In this document: positions 28,560-39,549 of the stretch, in pieces | Position numbering within the stretch: position 1 is the first letter of the stretch | Layout: every line of letters begins with the position of its first letter | Origin: Oceanisphaera avium | Lineage (GTDB): Bacteria; Pseudomonadota; Gammaproteobacteria; Enterobacterales; Aeromonadaceae | Assembly (NCBI RefSeq): GCF_002157875.1 | Contig: NZ_CP021376.1 | Location: forward strand, 1,466,001 to 1,530,000 | Direction: 5' to 3' | DNA: 64,000 nt | Program-made: the position numbers and the translations under genes | The notes under the pieces: model-generated | The model's database searches: none | What the model was told of the DNA's origin: nothing | The model's input: only the letters and a program-made list of their open reading frames with translations

Positions 28560-30737
28560 ATGGCCAGAACGGTAATGTTGATCCCCGTCAGTGGCGGTGT
28601 GGGTGCCACCTCAGTGAGCTTGGGGATGGTGCGCGCCATGGAGCGCAATGGCGTTAATGTCAGCTTTTTTAAACCAGTTTCCCAACCGCGCAACCGCACC
28701 ACAGTCCAAGATCATTCCACGGCCGTGATCGCAAATGGCTCTAATATAGTGCCGCCAGAGCCCTTTGCCCTTAGCTATGCTGAAACCATGATCTCTAAGG
28801 GAAATCTTGATGTTTTGCTAGAAGAAATAGTGGCACGGGTAGAAAATCATGTGGCCGACGTGGGCGCGGAGATAGTGGTGGTAGAGGGCTTGATCCCCAC
28901 CGACAAACAGCCCTTTGCCAATCGCATTAATTATGATGTTGCTAAAGCGCTTGATGCCGATATGGTACTTATTGCCCAACCCAGCAATGACTCTAGCCAA
29001 CAATTAAAAGAGCGAATTGAGCTGGCGTGCTCTAGTTTTGGCGGCATGCTCAATAAGCGCATTGTGGGCTGCATTATTAATAAAGTAGGGGCGCCCATCG
29101 ATGATCAGGGCAACACTCGCCCCGATCTGTCGGAGATGTTTAACCCCAATCAAAAGCTTGAAAAATACAGCCCTAATTTAGAAGTGCTACAAGTGTTTGG
29201 CAAAATGCCGCTGCGGATCTTGGGCTGTATTCCTTGGAATAATGATTTAGTGGCCCCCAGAGCCGTGGATTTAGCCCGCCACTTAAATGCCACTATTTTA
29301 AATGAAGGCAAGCTCAATAGTCGCCGCCTACAAAGCGTCACTTTTTGTGCGCGCGCACTGCATAATATGGTGCAGCACTTTAGACCAGGCAGCTTATTGG
29401 TGGCCTCCGGGGACAGATCCGATGTTATTGTCGCCGTTTGTTTAGCGGCCATGAATGGCGTGAAAATTGGCGCCCTCTTACTCAATGGCAGCTATCACCC
29501 AGAGCCACAAATTATGGCGCTGTGCCAACAAGCCACCGAAACAGGCTTACCTATCTTGATGGTCGACACCAATACCTGGCAAACCGCAGTTAGCCTGCAG
29601 CATTTTAATTTAGAAATTCCCATTGATGACTTACCGCGCATCGATTTGGTGCAAGATTATATGGCAAGCCATATCGATCAACACTGGATTGAGTCGTTAA
29701 TGGCTAAGTCTACCCGCAGCCATCGACTCAGCCCACCCGCCTTTCGCTATCAACTAACGGAATTAGCGCGCCGCGCCGCTAAGCGCATTGTGCTGCCCGA
29801 AGGGGAAGAGCCGCGCACCATTAAAGCGGCCTCAATTTGCGCCGAGCGGGGGATTGCGCGCCCGGTATTATTAGGAAATCGTGAGGAAATATTACGAGTC
29901 GCCGCCCAACAAGGGGTGAAATTAGATGAACGAGTAGAAATTATCGACCCAAAGCAAGTGCGTGAGCATTATGTAGAGCGCTTAGTAGAGCTTAGAAAAG
30001 CTAAAGGCCTAACAGAGATTGTGGCGCGCGAGCAGCTACAGGATAACGTAGTACTGGGTACTATGATGCTAGAGCGTGATGAAGTTGACGGCTTAGTCTC
30101 GGGGGCGATTAATACCACCGCTAATACCATACGCCCGCCCCTGCAAATTATTAAAACCGCGCCTGGCTGCTCGTTAGTATCCTCCATCTTTTTTATGCTG
30201 TTGCCAGACCAAGTGTTGGTCTATGGCGACTGCGCCATTAACCCCGACCCTAGCGCCGAGCAATTAGCAGAAATTGCCATTCAATCCGCCGACTCTGCTA
30301 CCGCCTTTGGCATTGAGCCTAGAGTGGCGATGATCTCCTACTCTACGGGCAGCTCTGGCACGGGCGCAGAAGTAGTGAAAGTAAGAGAGGCGACGCGCTT
30401 AGCTAAAGAAAAGCGCCCGGATTTAATTATCGATGGGCCACTGCAATATGATGCCGCCATTATGGAAAATGTAGCGCAGTCTAAGGCTCCGGACTCCCCC
30501 GTTGCCGGAAAAGCCACTGTCTTTATCTTTCCTGATCTTAATACCGGTAATACTACTTATAAGGCGGTACAGCGTTCAGCACAGCTAGTATCGATTGGCC
30601 CTATGCTACAAGGCATGCGTAAACCGGTTAATGACTTATCTCGCGGCGCCTTAGTGGATGATATTGTTTACACCATTGCGCTCACCGCGATTCAAGGAGG
30701 ACAACGCGACGCCGCTCAGCTACCTAGCATAGAATAA
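28560..30737 (+). CDS. pta: Phosphate acetyltransferase (long, regulated form)
   Basis: 725 residues, the long three-domain form of enterobacteria (E. coli 714). The N-terminal P-loop-like domain (about 1-230, start [14 protein letters not shown]) and the central DRTGG domain (about 235-360) are regulatory. The C-terminal catalytic PTA domain (about 395-720) has [38 protein letters not shown] and a final [13 protein letters not shown]. It interconverts acetyl-CoA and acetyl phosphate. Co-transcribed with ackA. Confidence 0.97.
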   Translation: MARTVMLIPVSGGVGATSVSLGMVRAMERNGVNVSFFKPVSQPRNRTTVQDHSTAVIANGSNIVPPEPFALSYAETMISKGNLDVLLEEIVARVENHVADVGAEIVVVEGLIPTDKQPFANRINYDVAKALDADMVLIAQPSNDSSQQLKERIELACSSFGGMLNKRIVGCIINKVGAPIDDQGNTRPDLSEMFNPNQKLEKYSPNLEVLQVFGKMPLRILGCIPWNNDLVAPRAVDLARHLNATILNEGKLNSRRLQSVTFCARALHNMVQHFRPGSLLVASGDRSDVIVAVCLAAMNGVKIGALLLNGSYHPEPQIMALCQQATETGLPILMVDTNTWQTAVSLQHFNLEIPIDDLPRIDLVQDYMASHIDQHWIESLMAKSTRSHRLSPPAFRYQLTELARRAAKRIVLPEGEEPRTIKAASICAERGIARPVLLGNREEILRVAAQQGVKLDERVEIIDPKQVREHYVERLVELRKAKGLTEIVAREQLQDNVVLGTMMLERDEVDGLVSGAINTTANTIRPPLQIIKTAPGCSLVSSIFFMLLPDQVLVYGDCAINPDPSAEQLAEIAIQSADSATAFGIEPRVAMISYSTGSSGTGAEVVKVREATRLAKEKRPDLIIDGPLQYDAAIMENVAQSKAPDSPVAGKATVFIFPDLNTGNTTYKAVQRSAQLVSIGPMLQGMRKPVNDLSRGALVDDIVYTIALTAIQGGQRDAAQLPSIE

Positions 30738-30808
30738 GAGCAATCTAACGTAGATGACTCGCCAACAGCTGATTACCAAGATCTATTTAATGACATTTTA
30801 GTGGGTAA

Positions 30809-30841
30809 AGCGCCGCCTTAAGCACAACTTTTAGCGGCGCT
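30809..30841 (+). terminator. Possible terminator after pta
   Basis: The inverted repeat AGCGCCGC / GCGGCGCT has a 17-base loop, but no T run follows it, so this is a weak candidate end for the ackA-pta transcript. Confidence 0.4.
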
Positions 30842-30980
30842 ATGACTTTCAAGGGCTAGCAAAAAAAATAAAAACCTTTTCCTTATGCCTAAAACTGGTA
30901 ACTTAGCCGCTGCAATATAATTTTTTCACATAGTGTTTAATTTTAAACCTATTATCTATCACCTTTAACAAGGAGCTACT

Positions 30981-31481
30981 ATGTCTAGCGTAACTTTCCA
31001 AGGTAACCCAGTTGCTGTTTCTGGCCAGTTTCCACAAGCAGGCCAAGCGGCCGCTGATTTTACTTTGACCGATGGCGATTTAAACGACATTAAATTGGCA
31101 GACTTCAAAGGCCAAAAAGTACTGTTGAACATTTTCCCAAGTGTTGACACCGATGTGTGCGCGGCAAGCGTACGTGCTTTTAACGAAAAAGCCGCGGCAT
31201 TAGCCAACACTAAAGTGATTTGCGTATCTATGGATCTGCCCTTCGCTCTGGGCCGCTTTTGTGGTGCAGAAGGAATTGAAAACGTACAAACTGCCTCTGC
31301 CTTTCGCAATGCTGAATTCTTGAACGCCTTTGGTGTAGCGTTAAGCGAAGGCCCACTGCGTGGCTTAGCCGCTCGTGCCGTGGTTGCGATTGATGAGCAA
31401 GGCAAAGTGGTTTACAGCGAGCGTGTTGCTGAGCTAACAACTGAACCTAACTACGACGCAGCCATTGCCGCGCTAGCCTAA
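30981..31481 (+). CDS. tpx: Thiol peroxidase (Tpx, atypical 2-Cys peroxiredoxin)
   Basis: 166 residues, RBS AAGGAGCTACT. It reduces organic hydroperoxides with thioredoxin. Peroxidatic Cys60 lies in [11 protein letters not shown] and resolving Cys94 in [10 protein letters not shown], the spacing of Tpx. Periplasmic export is not indicated. Single-gene unit closed by a terminator; the leader at 30900-30960 is AT-rich, and no OxyR site could be identified by eye. Confidence 0.96.
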   Translation: MSSVTFQGNPVAVSGQFPQAGQAAADFTLTDGDLNDIKLADFKGQKVLLNIFPSVDTDVCAASVRAFNEKAAALANTKVICVSMDLPFALGRFCGAEGIENVQTASAFRNAEFLNAFGVALSEGPLRGLAARAVVAIDEQGKVVYSERVAELTTEPNYDAAIAALA

Positions 31482-31525
31482 AAGTTATTAGGTTAAGTCT
31501 AAAGAGTTCAACTCTTAGCTGATAT

Positions 31526-31574
31526 ACCGAGGTTACTCTGCCTTCTATGAAGCGCCGATAACCTCGGTTTTTTT
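31526..31574 (+). terminator. Rho-independent terminator of tpx
   Basis: ACCGAGGTTA pairs perfectly with TAACCTCGGT across a 23-base loop and is followed by seven T. Confidence 0.85.
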
Positions 31575-31717
31575 ATGGTGGCGCTATTAGTTAAGGACTG
31601 AGCTGAGTTAGCCGTGCCTTAAGCCGCATCACAATGGCGAGCCTTTTATCCTGCTAACATTGAAAGATAACGCGAGCTATACAGCAACAGGGCTTATTTA
31701 TATAAAGGAAGGACTCC

Positions 31718-32620
31718 ATGAAGATATTGATCACCGGCGGTACGGGTTTTGTGGGGCAGCGCTTAATTAAACAATTACACCCACACCATGAAGTGACGGT
31801 GTTAAGTCGCCAGCCCCATAACGTCACCCAGCTTCTAGGCTCAAATATTCACGCCTTAGCCTCGCTCGATAAACTGGAAAATTTAGACAGCTTTGACGCT
31901 GTTATCAATCTAGCCGGTGAACCCATTGCCGATAAACGCTGGAGCAGCGCGCAAAAAGAGCGTATTTGTCAAAGCCGCTGGCAACTTACCGAACAACTGG
32001 TGGCTAAACTTCATGCAGGCAGCCAACCCCCTAGCGTGTTAATTAGTGGCTCGGCAGTGGGATATTATGGCCGCCAAGGTGAGACGCTGGTCGATGAAGA
32101 CTCAAGCCCTCATCCTGAGTTTAGCCACCACGTGTGTCAGCGCTGGGAGCAGCTGGCCGAGCAGGCAGCCAGTGCACAAACTCGCGTATGTTTTATTCGC
32201 TTAGCCGTGGTATTAGGTGCACAAGGCGGAGCCCTAAAGAAAATGCTGCCCAGCTATCGGTTAGGCTTAGGCGGGCCCATTGGCTCAGGCAAGCAATATA
32301 TGTCGTGGATCCACATCGATGATGTGGTGAGCTTATTACTATTTTTACTGGAACATCCCGAATGCCAAGGGGCCTTTAATGCCAGTGCGCCAGAGCCGGT
32401 TACTAATCAGCAATTTAGTAAAACGCTGGCTAAAGTATTGAATAAACCTCATTTTGCCCGAGTACCCGCTTGGGTAATGCGACTAGCCTTTGGCGAAATG
32501 GCCGACTTATTATTAACAGGCCAGCGAGTGATGCCGGTGCGCTTACAAAGAGCCGGTTTTCATTTTCGCTATCCTACGCTCGAAAAAGCCCTCAAAGAGA
32601 CCTTAACCGCCAGCTCTTAA
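31718..32620 (+). CDS. yfcH: TIGR01777 family NAD-dependent epimerase/dehydratase-like protein (YfcH)
   Basis: 300 residues, RBS AAGGAAGGACTCC. SDR-type Rossmann start ILITGGTGFVGQRLI, INLAGEPIADKRWS (near 66), SGSAVGYYGRQGE (near 108) and the C-terminal DUF1731 domain with RVMPVRLQRAGFHFRYPTL. Length is that of E. coli YfcH (297). Related to the SulA family that influences cell division in cyanobacteria; in proteobacteria the substrate is unknown. It converges with ybbP. Confidence 0.9.
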   Translation: MKILITGGTGFVGQRLIKQLHPHHEVTVLSRQPHNVTQLLGSNIHALASLDKLENLDSFDAVINLAGEPIADKRWSSAQKERICQSRWQLTEQLVAKLHAGSQPPSVLISGSAVGYYGRQGETLVDEDSSPHPEFSHHVCQRWEQLAEQAASAQTRVCFIRLAVVLGAQGGALKKMLPSYRLGLGGPIGSGKQYMSWIHIDDVVSLLLFLLEHPECQGAFNASAPEPVTNQQFSKTLAKVLNKPHFARVPAWVMRLAFGEMADLLLTGQRVMPVRLQRAGFHFRYPTLEKALKETLTASS

Positions 32621-32643
32621 TTGGGCACTGAGGGCGATGAGGC

Positions 32644-35076
32644 TTACCACTGGCGTAAGCGCGTCATTAAGCGGGGGCGCGTCACGCCTCCCACTCGCCC
32701 CGTCAGCAGCAACAAGCCGGCCCCCAGCGCCGGCAATCCCAACCATAACCCTGGGTGGGGCTGCCAAGGTAAGCCTAGCCATTGAGGTAATAAAATAGCC
32801 ACACACAGCTCAACGCCCAATGCCGCCGCTAAGCCGGCTGCCAGCCCTGCCGCTAACCACTCCCAACGCAACGATGCTTGTAAGAGTCGCTCACTGGCAC
32901 CTAGCGTGCGCAGTAACACTAGCTCGCGCCGTCGGCTGTCTAAAGTAGTTTCTAGCTGAGCTAATAGCACTAATAAACTGGCCAGTATGACTAAGGCCAT
33001 GATCACCAGTAAAGCTTGGCTAACTTGGGCCAGCACGTGGCGCAATTGTTGTAATAAGGCTTCTACATCTAAAATAGTCACGGTTGGAAAAGCACGGATC
33101 AACGCAATTTCTAAGTCTTGCTCTGTTTTGGGTAGATAAAAACTCGCTAGCCAAGTCGGGGAGTAAGAAGCCAACACATCGGGGCTAAAAATGAGATAGA
33201 AATTAGGCTGCATGCTATCCCAGTCCACTTCACGAATACTCTTTACCTGCCCTTTTACCTCAACCCCAGCTAAGTCCAGTTGCAAGTTATCGCCTAGTTT
33301 AATATTTAAGCGCTTAGCAAGACCAGCCTCAACCGACACACTATTAGGCGCTTGCGTCCATTGGCCTTTAAGAATGCGGTTCCCTTTTGGTAGCTCACGG
33401 CTATAAGTAAGATTAAGCTCGCGCCCCACCCCCTGTGCTTCGCCATTATCCACATCTTCCGCTGTCGCTTGCTCGTTAATGGCCACTAAACGACCTCGTA
33501 CTATGGGATAAAATACCGAGCGCGTTAAGCGAGCTTCATCGAGCATGTGGCGAAGTGGCGCTAGCTCATCTTCTGCAATATTAATAACAAACCGATTAGG
33601 CGCCTTTTCAGGTAAATTGGCTAAAAAGCCATCTACCAACTCTGCCCGTACTATCCATAACAGACAACCTAAAAACAGCGCTAAGGCCACACCACCAAAC
33701 TGCAATAGAGTGCTGATGCGCGCTCTTTGTAGTCGGTTTAGCGCTAATTTAAAAGCGATGCCGCGGCCAAGATGGCGTGCTATCCACAACATAGCGCCAC
33801 TGACTGCGCCCAAAATAGCCATTAAGCTCAGTAGGCCCAGTAATAAAGCGCCTGCCAAGATAGCTTCACCACTAAACAACCAACTGAGTAAAAAGGTAGC
33901 CAGCAGTAATAAGCTCACACTCCAGCTAACAGGAATATGCGCCTCAGCTTCATTACGTAGCACTTTAAGAGCGGGTACCTGCAATAAGCGCCTCATTGGC
34001 ATGAGCGCCAAAATGATGGTGGTGATCACCGCTAAGCCCAATGCATAAGCAAAGGGTTGCCAAGACGGAGGAGGCAAGGGTACCTGCAGTGCCTGCCCTA
34101 AGCTCAGTAAAATAAGCTTATGCAAGCCATAGCCCACCATGGTGCCCACTACCACACCCAAGAGTAATAAGCTGCCTAACAAAGTACTTAACCAGCGCAA
34201 TAAAAAACGTCGACTCGCGCCTAATGTTTTAAGTAAGGCAATACGGTCTTGTTCTTTTTTTGAAAAATAGCCAAGCGCAATCGCCATGGCGAGCATTCCG
34301 AGTAAGACGCCAATGAGCGAGGCTAAGCGAAAAAATTGCTCGGCGCGGGCGAGTGAACGCGATACAGGCGAATTAGCTTGGCTGGCATCTTGCCAACGCT
34401 GCCCCAGTGCCAGTTGCGGCGTTAACCATGCTTGGTAGTCGTCCAATGCTTGAGCACTACCTTTAAAAAGATAGCGATAATTCACCCGACTGCCCGCCAT
34501 TTGAATACCGCTTGCAGCGACATCATCAAGATGGATAAGCGCGCGTGGCGCCAATAATGCCGGCGATAAACTTTGATCAGGCTCAGCAACTAGCTCTCCC
34601 GTAACCTTAAGCTTAAGATTACCAAGCTCCACTGTGCTGCCGATGTCTACTTTTAATAGCGCCAATAAGCGCGCCGACAACCAAATCTGGCCTTTGGCTA
34701 GCGCTTGGGGCGGCGAAAGTTGTAGCTCGCCATAAAAAGGAAAGGCATTATCTACGGCGCGCACGCTGGCAAGTTGTAATTCATCACCCGCAAACAACAC
34801 ACTTTGAAATGACTGAGTGCGTGATAACTCAAGGCCGTGCGTTTGCGCGGCTTTTAACACGTCTTCTTGCAGCGTCCGACTTGCAATAATCACTCGATCA
34901 GCGCCAATATAATCTCGCCCCGATAGGGTAATGGCTTGATTAAGGCGGTCTGCGACTAAAGTGACGCTTAACATACTGGCCACACTGAGCGCTAAGGCCA
35001 ATAAAAAAAGCCGCAACGAGCCGTGATTAATCTCACGCCGGATCAGCGCTAAGCTTAACCGTGAGCTATTAGCCAT
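32644..35076 (-). CDS. ybbP: FtsX-domain ABC transporter permease (YbbP)
   Basis: 810 residues from ATG 35076, preceded by AAAGAGG inside the end of ybbA (8-base overlap); a start 27 bases upstream is less likely. Architecture of YbbP: an N-terminal helix (about 20-40), a periplasmic MacB-like domain, three helices near 250-360, a mid-protein pair near 390-440, a second periplasmic domain, and a final FtsX domain of helices (about 680-800). It works with the ATPase YbbA beside it and the esterase TesA. The transported molecule is not established; lipid or lipoprotein handling is the usual guess. Confidence 0.9.
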   Translation of the reverse strand: MANSSRLSLALIRREINHGSLRLFLLALALSVASMLSVTLVADRLNQAITLSGRDYIGADRVIIASRTLQEDVLKAAQTHGLELSRTQSFQSVLFAGDELQLASVRAVDNAFPFYGELQLSPPQALAKGQIWLSARLLALLKVDIGSTVELGNLKLKVTGELVAEPDQSLSPALLAPRALIHLDDVAASGIQMAGSRVNYRYLFKGSAQALDDYQAWLTPQLALGQRWQDASQANSPVSRSLARAEQFFRLASLIGVLLGMLAMAIALGYFSKKEQDRIALLKTLGASRRFLLRWLSTLLGSLLLLGVVVGTMVGYGLHKLILLSLGQALQVPLPPPSWQPFAYALGLAVITTIILALMPMRRLLQVPALKVLRNEAEAHIPVSWSVSLLLLATFLLSWLFSGEAILAGALLLGLLSLMAILGAVSGAMLWIARHLGRGIAFKLALNRLQRARISTLLQFGGVALALFLGCLLWIVRAELVDGFLANLPEKAPNRFVINIAEDELAPLRHMLDEARLTRSVFYPIVRGRLVAINEQATAEDVDNGEAQGVGRELNLTYSRELPKGNRILKGQWTQAPNSVSVEAGLAKRLNIKLGDNLQLDLAGVEVKGQVKSIREVDWDSMQPNFYLIFSPDVLASYSPTWLASFYLPKTEQDLEIALIRAFPTVTILDVEALLQQLRHVLAQVSQALLVIMALVILASLLVLLAQLETTLDSRRRELVLLRTLGASERLLQASLRWEWLAAGLAAGLAAALGVELCVAILLPQWLGLPWQPHPGLWLGLPALGAGLLLLTGRVGGVTRPRLMTRLRQW

Positions 35077-35758
35077 GGGTAAGCACCTCTTTAAGTTGCC
35101 CACTGGTCATCACTAAACGCCGCTGACAGCGTGCTGCTAATGTTTCATCATGAGTGACTATGACTAAGGTAGTGCCATGATGCTGATTAAGCTCAAACAG
35201 CAAGTCAATAATGCGCGCCCCCGTTTGGGTGTCTAAATTACCCGTAGGTTCATCTGCCAGTAAAATAGCCGGCTCATTCATAAAAGCTCGAGCCAATGCC
35301 ACCCTTTGTTGCTCACCCCCAGATAATTGGCTAGGAAAATGAGCCATTCGCTCACTTAAACCCACTTGCTCTAATAACGCACTCGCGCTTTGCTTAGCAC
35401 TGCCTCGGCCTTGTAATTGGGCGGGTAACATGACGTTTTCTAAGGCGTTTAAGGTAGGCAGCAATAAAAAAGACTGAAATACAAAACCTATGTCTTTAGC
35501 ACGTAACGCCGCTTTTTGTCCTTCATCTAATTGAGATAGCCACTGCCCTTTAATAGCAATATCGCCACTAGTGGCTTTATCAAGCCCCGCCAATAAGCCC
35601 AATAAGGTAGATTTACCCGAGCCAGAAGCGCCCACTAACGCCACACTTTCTCCTTGCTTGACTTCAAAGTCGATCCCATCAAGGATGGTCAGCGTCTGCT
35701 GCTCGAGCTGCACCTGATGGCTCAGCCCCGCTACCTTGATCACCGGAGAAGTTATCAT
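35069..35758 (-). CDS. ybbA: ABC transporter ATP-binding protein (YbbA)
   Basis: 229 residues. The start ATG 35758 was chosen because AAAAGGA lies 8 bases upstream; the ATG at 35767 sits too close to that sequence. LolD/MacB-type ATPase: Walker [10 protein letters not shown] (near 42), Q-loop [10 protein letters not shown], signature [14 protein letters not shown] (near 142), Walker [13 protein letters not shown] (near 162), switch His in VTHDE. It overlaps ybbP and shares a CATG start with tesA on the opposite strand. Confidence 0.94.
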   Translation of the reverse strand: MITSPVIKVAGLSHQVQLEQQTLTILDGIDFEVKQGESVALVGASGSGKSTLLGLLAGLDKATSGDIAIKGQWLSQLDEGQKAALRAKDIGFVFQSFLLLPTLNALENVMLPAQLQGRGSAKQSASALLEQVGLSERMAHFPSQLSGGEQQRVALARAFMNEPAILLADEPTGNLDTQTGARIIDLLFELNQHHGTTLVIVTHDETLAARCQRRLVMTSGQLKEVLTHG

Positions 35759-36356
35759 GTTGCGCATCCTTTTATTTTTGCTATTAATGGTGTCATCTGT
35801 TGCTCATGCTACCACCATACTGATCGTGGGCGACAGCCTAAGCGCGGGTTATCGCATGTCTGCCGACCAAGCTTGGCCCCAACAATTAGCCAAGCACTGG
35901 CCAGCTATCACAGTGGTGAATGCCAGTGTGAGTGGCGATACCACCCAAGGTGGACTGCAGCGTTTACCGACTTTACTCACTCAGCATCAGCCTGATTTAG
36001 TATTATTAGAGTTAGGAGGAAACGATGGTTTGCGCGGTTTAGCGCCCCAATTAATTGCCAATAATCTGGCAAAGATGATCCGCTTAGCAAAAGACGCCAA
36101 CGCTCAAGTGATTTTAACTGACATTCAATTGCCCCCTAATTACGGGCGTCGTTACCTTGATAAGTTTGAAGCTATTTTTAGCGAGCTCGCCACCACTCAC
36201 CAATTGCCTTTAATGCCGTTTTTTGTCGCCCCCTTAATCGATAAAGAGGGCATGATGATGAATGATGGCATTCACCCTACTGCCAAGGCGCAACCGGAAA
36301 TAGTTAAGCAGGTACACGCTTTCTTAACCCCTTATGTGGATGCGCTTGCTCAATAA
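35757..36356 (+). CDS. tesA: Periplasmic acyl-CoA thioesterase I / lysophospholipase L1
   Basis: 199 residues from ATG 35757 after GGAG; in-frame codons before it are excluded because they fall before the RBS. The signal peptide is about residues 1-18 (LLLMVSSVAHA). SGNH hydrolase blocks: GDSLSAGY with the nucleophilic Ser, SGDTTQGG, GGNDGLRG, and DGIHPTAKAQ with the Asp/His pair. It hydrolyses long-chain acyl esters and thioesters in the periplasm. Divergent from ybbA as in E. coli. Confidence 0.95.
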   Translation: MLRILLFLLLMVSSVAHATTILIVGDSLSAGYRMSADQAWPQQLAKHWPAITVVNASVSGDTTQGGLQRLPTLLTQHQPDLVLLELGGNDGLRGLAPQLIANNLAKMIRLAKDANAQVILTDIQLPPNYGRRYLDKFEAIFSELATTHQLPLMPFFVAPLIDKEGMMMNDGIHPTAKAQPEIVKQVHAFLTPYVDALAQ

Positions 36357-36385
36357 AAAATTCTTCGCCAGCGGTAAGCGCACGC

Positions 36386-37057
36386 TTAGCCCATAGAAAA
36401 AGCAAGGGTTTTACTGATTTGCGATAAGCTAAGTCCACTTTGGGCTTGCCACTCATTAAATGCGGTTTGGGCTTGGCGCAGTCCTTTTTGACTCCCAAGG
36501 CCTGCGTCCACGACTTGATGGTGGCGTAAATAAGCGCAGACATCGCCAGTAAACACAAACGTATCTACGCCTAAGCGGCGCAAAGCATAAGGCCCAATAT
36601 TACCGCCTAACAGGTATCCGTGTTTTTTAAGCGTGAGCCATAAGCCGGTAATGTCATCGGTGGGCCACTGCGCCACAAATGCGCCAAAGCCTCCATAAGG
36701 CTGGCCTAACTCTAAAATCATGCGGGCATTGGCAGGCACGGCAGCAATTTTTCGTGCGTGGCGCACAATAGAAACATCATTATTTAAGCGCTCAAAATGA
36801 CTGTCATCTAGCATCAACATTTTTTGCGGATCAAAACCAAAAAATGCTCGCTCAAAGTCGGGCCATTTATTACGGATCACCCGCCAGACAAATCCTGATT
36901 GAAATAAACTCATGGTAAAAGAAGACAACCAGCGATCATCACTCACCGCGGCTAGCTGTTCTGGCGTAGCTAAGGGAGTAGCAATTAAAGCCATCAGCTT
37001 TTTTTCGCCGCCATGGCGTTGGGCGGCGCGCTGAAAAATGGTATCGAAATGTTCCAT
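36386..37057 (-). CDS. DNA-3-methyladenine glycosylase I family protein (Tag-like)
   Basis: 223 residues. The helical fold with WRVIRNKWPDFERAFFGFDP, NNDVSIVRHARKIAAVPANA and TFVFTGDVCAYLRH resembles the adenine glycosylase (Tag) family, which excises 3-methyladenine. True Tag has an N-terminal CxW and a C-terminal HxxxC zinc site, and neither is seen here, so this is a divergent member (YbaK-distant, COG2818-like) whose activity is not assured. Single-gene unit between tesA and the tRNA cluster. Confidence 0.72.
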   Translation of the reverse strand: MEHFDTIFQRAAQRHGGEKKLMALIATPLATPEQLAAVSDDRWLSSFTMSLFQSGFVWRVIRNKWPDFERAFFGFDPQKMLMLDDSHFERLNNDVSIVRHARKIAAVPANARMILELGQPYGGFGAFVAQWPTDDITGLWLTLKKHGYLLGGNIGPYALRRLGVDTFVFTGDVCAYLRHHQVVDAGLGSQKGLRQAQTAFNEWQAQSGLSLSQISKTLAFSMG

Positions 37058-37160
37058 GATAAATTCTCATCTACATTAAGGTTCTTCCATCATACTCAGC
37101 TTAACGCTCAGTGCCACTCGCCATCGGCGCACTTATTAATAGCAGCAGAGCAAACGCAAG

Positions 37161-37190
37161 AAAGCCACTGCAAATCTGCAGTGGCTTTTA
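37161..37190. terminator. Terminator downstream of the tRNA-Ala cluster
   Basis: AAAGCCACTGCA pairs with TGCAGTGGCTTT around a 4-base loop. It lies 30 bases after the last tRNA on the minus strand and has T-rich tails on both sides. Confidence 0.75.
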
Positions 37191-37218
37191 AATTTTATAA
37201 CTTGTTATTACACGTAAA

Positions 37219-37294
<76 letters not shown>

Positions 37295-37340
37295 GAAATT
37301 TGGGTAAGATGTTGTATCCACTGTCTTACTAAATAAGAGG

Positions 37341-37416
<76 letters not shown>

Positions 37417-37453
37417 AAAACAAATCTTTTGCTGGTAGTATCACTGACCAAAT

Positions 37454-37529
<76 letters not shown>

Positions 37530-37574
37530 AATTGGCAGTCTTTTTACTAAGATGTACTTTACTGTTTAGATAAG

Positions 37575-37650
<76 letters not shown>

Positions 37651-37692
37651 GCTTATCTTGCTCCTAGGTACTAGACCCAAGAGGCGATGCGC

Positions 37693-37721
37693 ATAATAGA
37701 CAGCCAAGATTTCTGTGTCAA
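37693..37721 (-). promoter_or_regulatory. Strong sigma-70 promoter of the tRNA-Ala cluster with GC discriminator
   Basis: On the minus strand consensus TTGACA, a 17-base spacer and TATTAT are followed by GCGCATCGCC. Near-consensus elements with a GC-rich discriminator are typical of stable RNA promoters under stringent control. Confidence 0.88.
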
Positions 37722-37793
37722 CCGAAAACGCGCTAAACTCGCTTAAGTCGTCATTTCTTAGTCGTTTTGGCTAATTTGTCAACAGTGCGCTTT

Positions 37794-37826
37794 TATAAAA
37801 ACGCACCCTGTCAACACAGGATGCGT
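37794..37826 (-). terminator. Rho-independent terminator of gltX
   Basis: On the minus strand ACGCATCCTGT pairs with ACAGGGTGCGT around GTTG, with a TTTTATAAAA tail, 25 bases after gltX. Confidence 0.85.
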
Positions 37827-37850
37827 AGACGCCGTAGAGCTGTAAAAAGC

Positions 37851-39263
37851 TTAGCTATTCGCACGCTGCTCAATAAAAGCAAGCGCCATATCAATACGCG
37901 CTAAGACCTGCTCTTTACTGAGTAAGGCAATCACGCCATCAATCCCCGGTGATTGGCCAGCACCGGTCACCGCTACACGCAGCGGCATACCAACTTTACC
38001 CATTCCCAGTTCAAGCTCGCTAGCGGTGGCATTAATTTGCTCATGGATAAAGGACGCTTGCCAATCAGTAAGCGCAGCAAGCTTATCCCGCACTCGTGCT
38101 AGTACCTCTGCGGCCACAGGACGCAAATGTTTTTTAGCCGCATTTTCTTCAAATTCGCTAAAGTCTTCAAACAAATAGCGGCTTTGCTCAGCCATTTCTT
38201 TAAGGGTATGACAGCGCTCAGCATATAAGGTCACCACCTCAGCTAGTGCTGGTCCCTTGCTCAGCTCTATTTGCTGGTCTTGCATATGCCACACTAAGTA
38301 GCTAGCCACCTCTTCAGCAGGGCTAGTTTTTAAATAATGTTGGTTCAGCCACAATAACTTATCGGTATTGAAGGCCGAGGCCGACTTACCAATGCCATCT
38401 AAAGAAAACAGCTCAATCATTTCATCGAGAGAAAAGATCTCTTGATCGCCATGTGACCAGCCTAAGCGCACCAGATAATTTAATAGGGCTTGAGGTAGGT
38501 AACCATCATCACGATATTGCATTACGCTTACCGCACCATGGCGTTTAGATAATTTAGCGCCATCATCACCCAAGATCATCGACACATGGGCAAACTCAGG
38601 TACAGGGGCGCCGAGAGCCTGATAGATATTAATTTGGCGAGGCGTATTATTAATATGATCTTCCCCACGCACCACATGGCTGATTTCCATATCCCAATCA
38701 TCGACCACCACACAAAAGTTATAAGTCGGTGCGCCGTCGGTGCGGCGAATAATTAAATCATCGAGTTGGTCGTTGCTCGTTTCAATGCGCCCTCTTACAT
38801 GATCATCAAACACCACTTTGCCTTCAGTGGGGTTTTTAAAGCGGATCACACAGGGTGCATCACTGACGTGTTGTGCAGAGCTATGGCGGCAATGACCGTC
38901 ATAACGGGGTTTTTCACCCGCCGCCATTTGTTGCTCACGCAGGCCATCTAAGCGTTCACGAGAGCAATAACATTTATAGGCTTTATCTTCATCTAATAGC
39001 TGATCAATCAAGCTATTATAACGATCAAAACGCTGAGTCTGGTAATAAGGTCCCTCTTCCCAATTTAGCCCTAACCACTTCATCCCCTCTATGATGGCAT
39101 CGATAGCTTCTTGGGTTGAGCGCTCCAAATCCGTATCTTCAATACGCAGGACAAATTCGCCTTTAAAATGGCGTGCATACAGCCAAGAATAAAGGGCGGT
39201 ACGAGCGCCGCCAACATGGAGAAAGCCGGTAGGGCTAGGAGCAAACCGCGTTTTAACTGTCAT
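37851..39263 (-). CDS. gltX: Glutamyl-tRNA synthetase
   Basis: 470 residues from ATG 39263 (AAGG upstream); 24 in-frame codons before it have no RBS and are not part of the family (E. coli GluRS 471). Class I aminoacyl-tRNA synthetase with [18 protein letters not shown] (HIGH-like HVGG), KLSKRHG (KMSKS-like), and a zinc-binding insertion with Cys-x-Cys at CYCSRE and C-x-H at HCRH. Charges tRNA-Glu for translation and haem synthesis. Confidence 0.97.
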   Translation of the reverse strand: MTVKTRFAPSPTGFLHVGGARTALYSWLYARHFKGEFVLRIEDTDLERSTQEAIDAIIEGMKWLGLNWEEGPYYQTQRFDRYNSLIDQLLDEDKAYKCYCSRERLDGLREQQMAAGEKPRYDGHCRHSSAQHVSDAPCVIRFKNPTEGKVVFDDHVRGRIETSNDQLDDLIIRRTDGAPTYNFCVVVDDWDMEISHVVRGEDHINNTPRQINIYQALGAPVPEFAHVSMILGDDGAKLSKRHGAVSVMQYRDDGYLPQALLNYLVRLGWSHGDQEIFSLDEMIELFSLDGIGKSASAFNTDKLLWLNQHYLKTSPAEEVASYLVWHMQDQQIELSKGPALAEVVTLYAERCHTLKEMAEQSRYLFEDFSEFEENAAKKHLRPVAAEVLARVRDKLAALTDWQASFIHEQINATASELELGMGKVGMPLRVAVTGAGQSPGIDGVIALLSKEQVLARIDMALAFIEQRANS

Positions 39264-39549
39264 TCTTTCTGCCTTAGCTAATAAATAAAATCCACGTAGA
39301 CTTGGTCTTTCAACCAAGCACTGATTAGGGTCCAAACTGCTGTCGCCACTTTATCACAGCGCATTCGCTGCTAAACGCATTTGGATCAAGCATTATCACT
39401 TAAGATGGTACCATTTCACTGGCGCTATTTTAGCACTGCCCGCGTGTGGGTTAAACGCTTTGCCTAATGCTTAAGCAAAAGGGCACGCTAGGGCAATGAC
39501 TTGTCGAGTTTGTTTGGCACAGATACACTAACGCCAACGAGGTGGCTAT

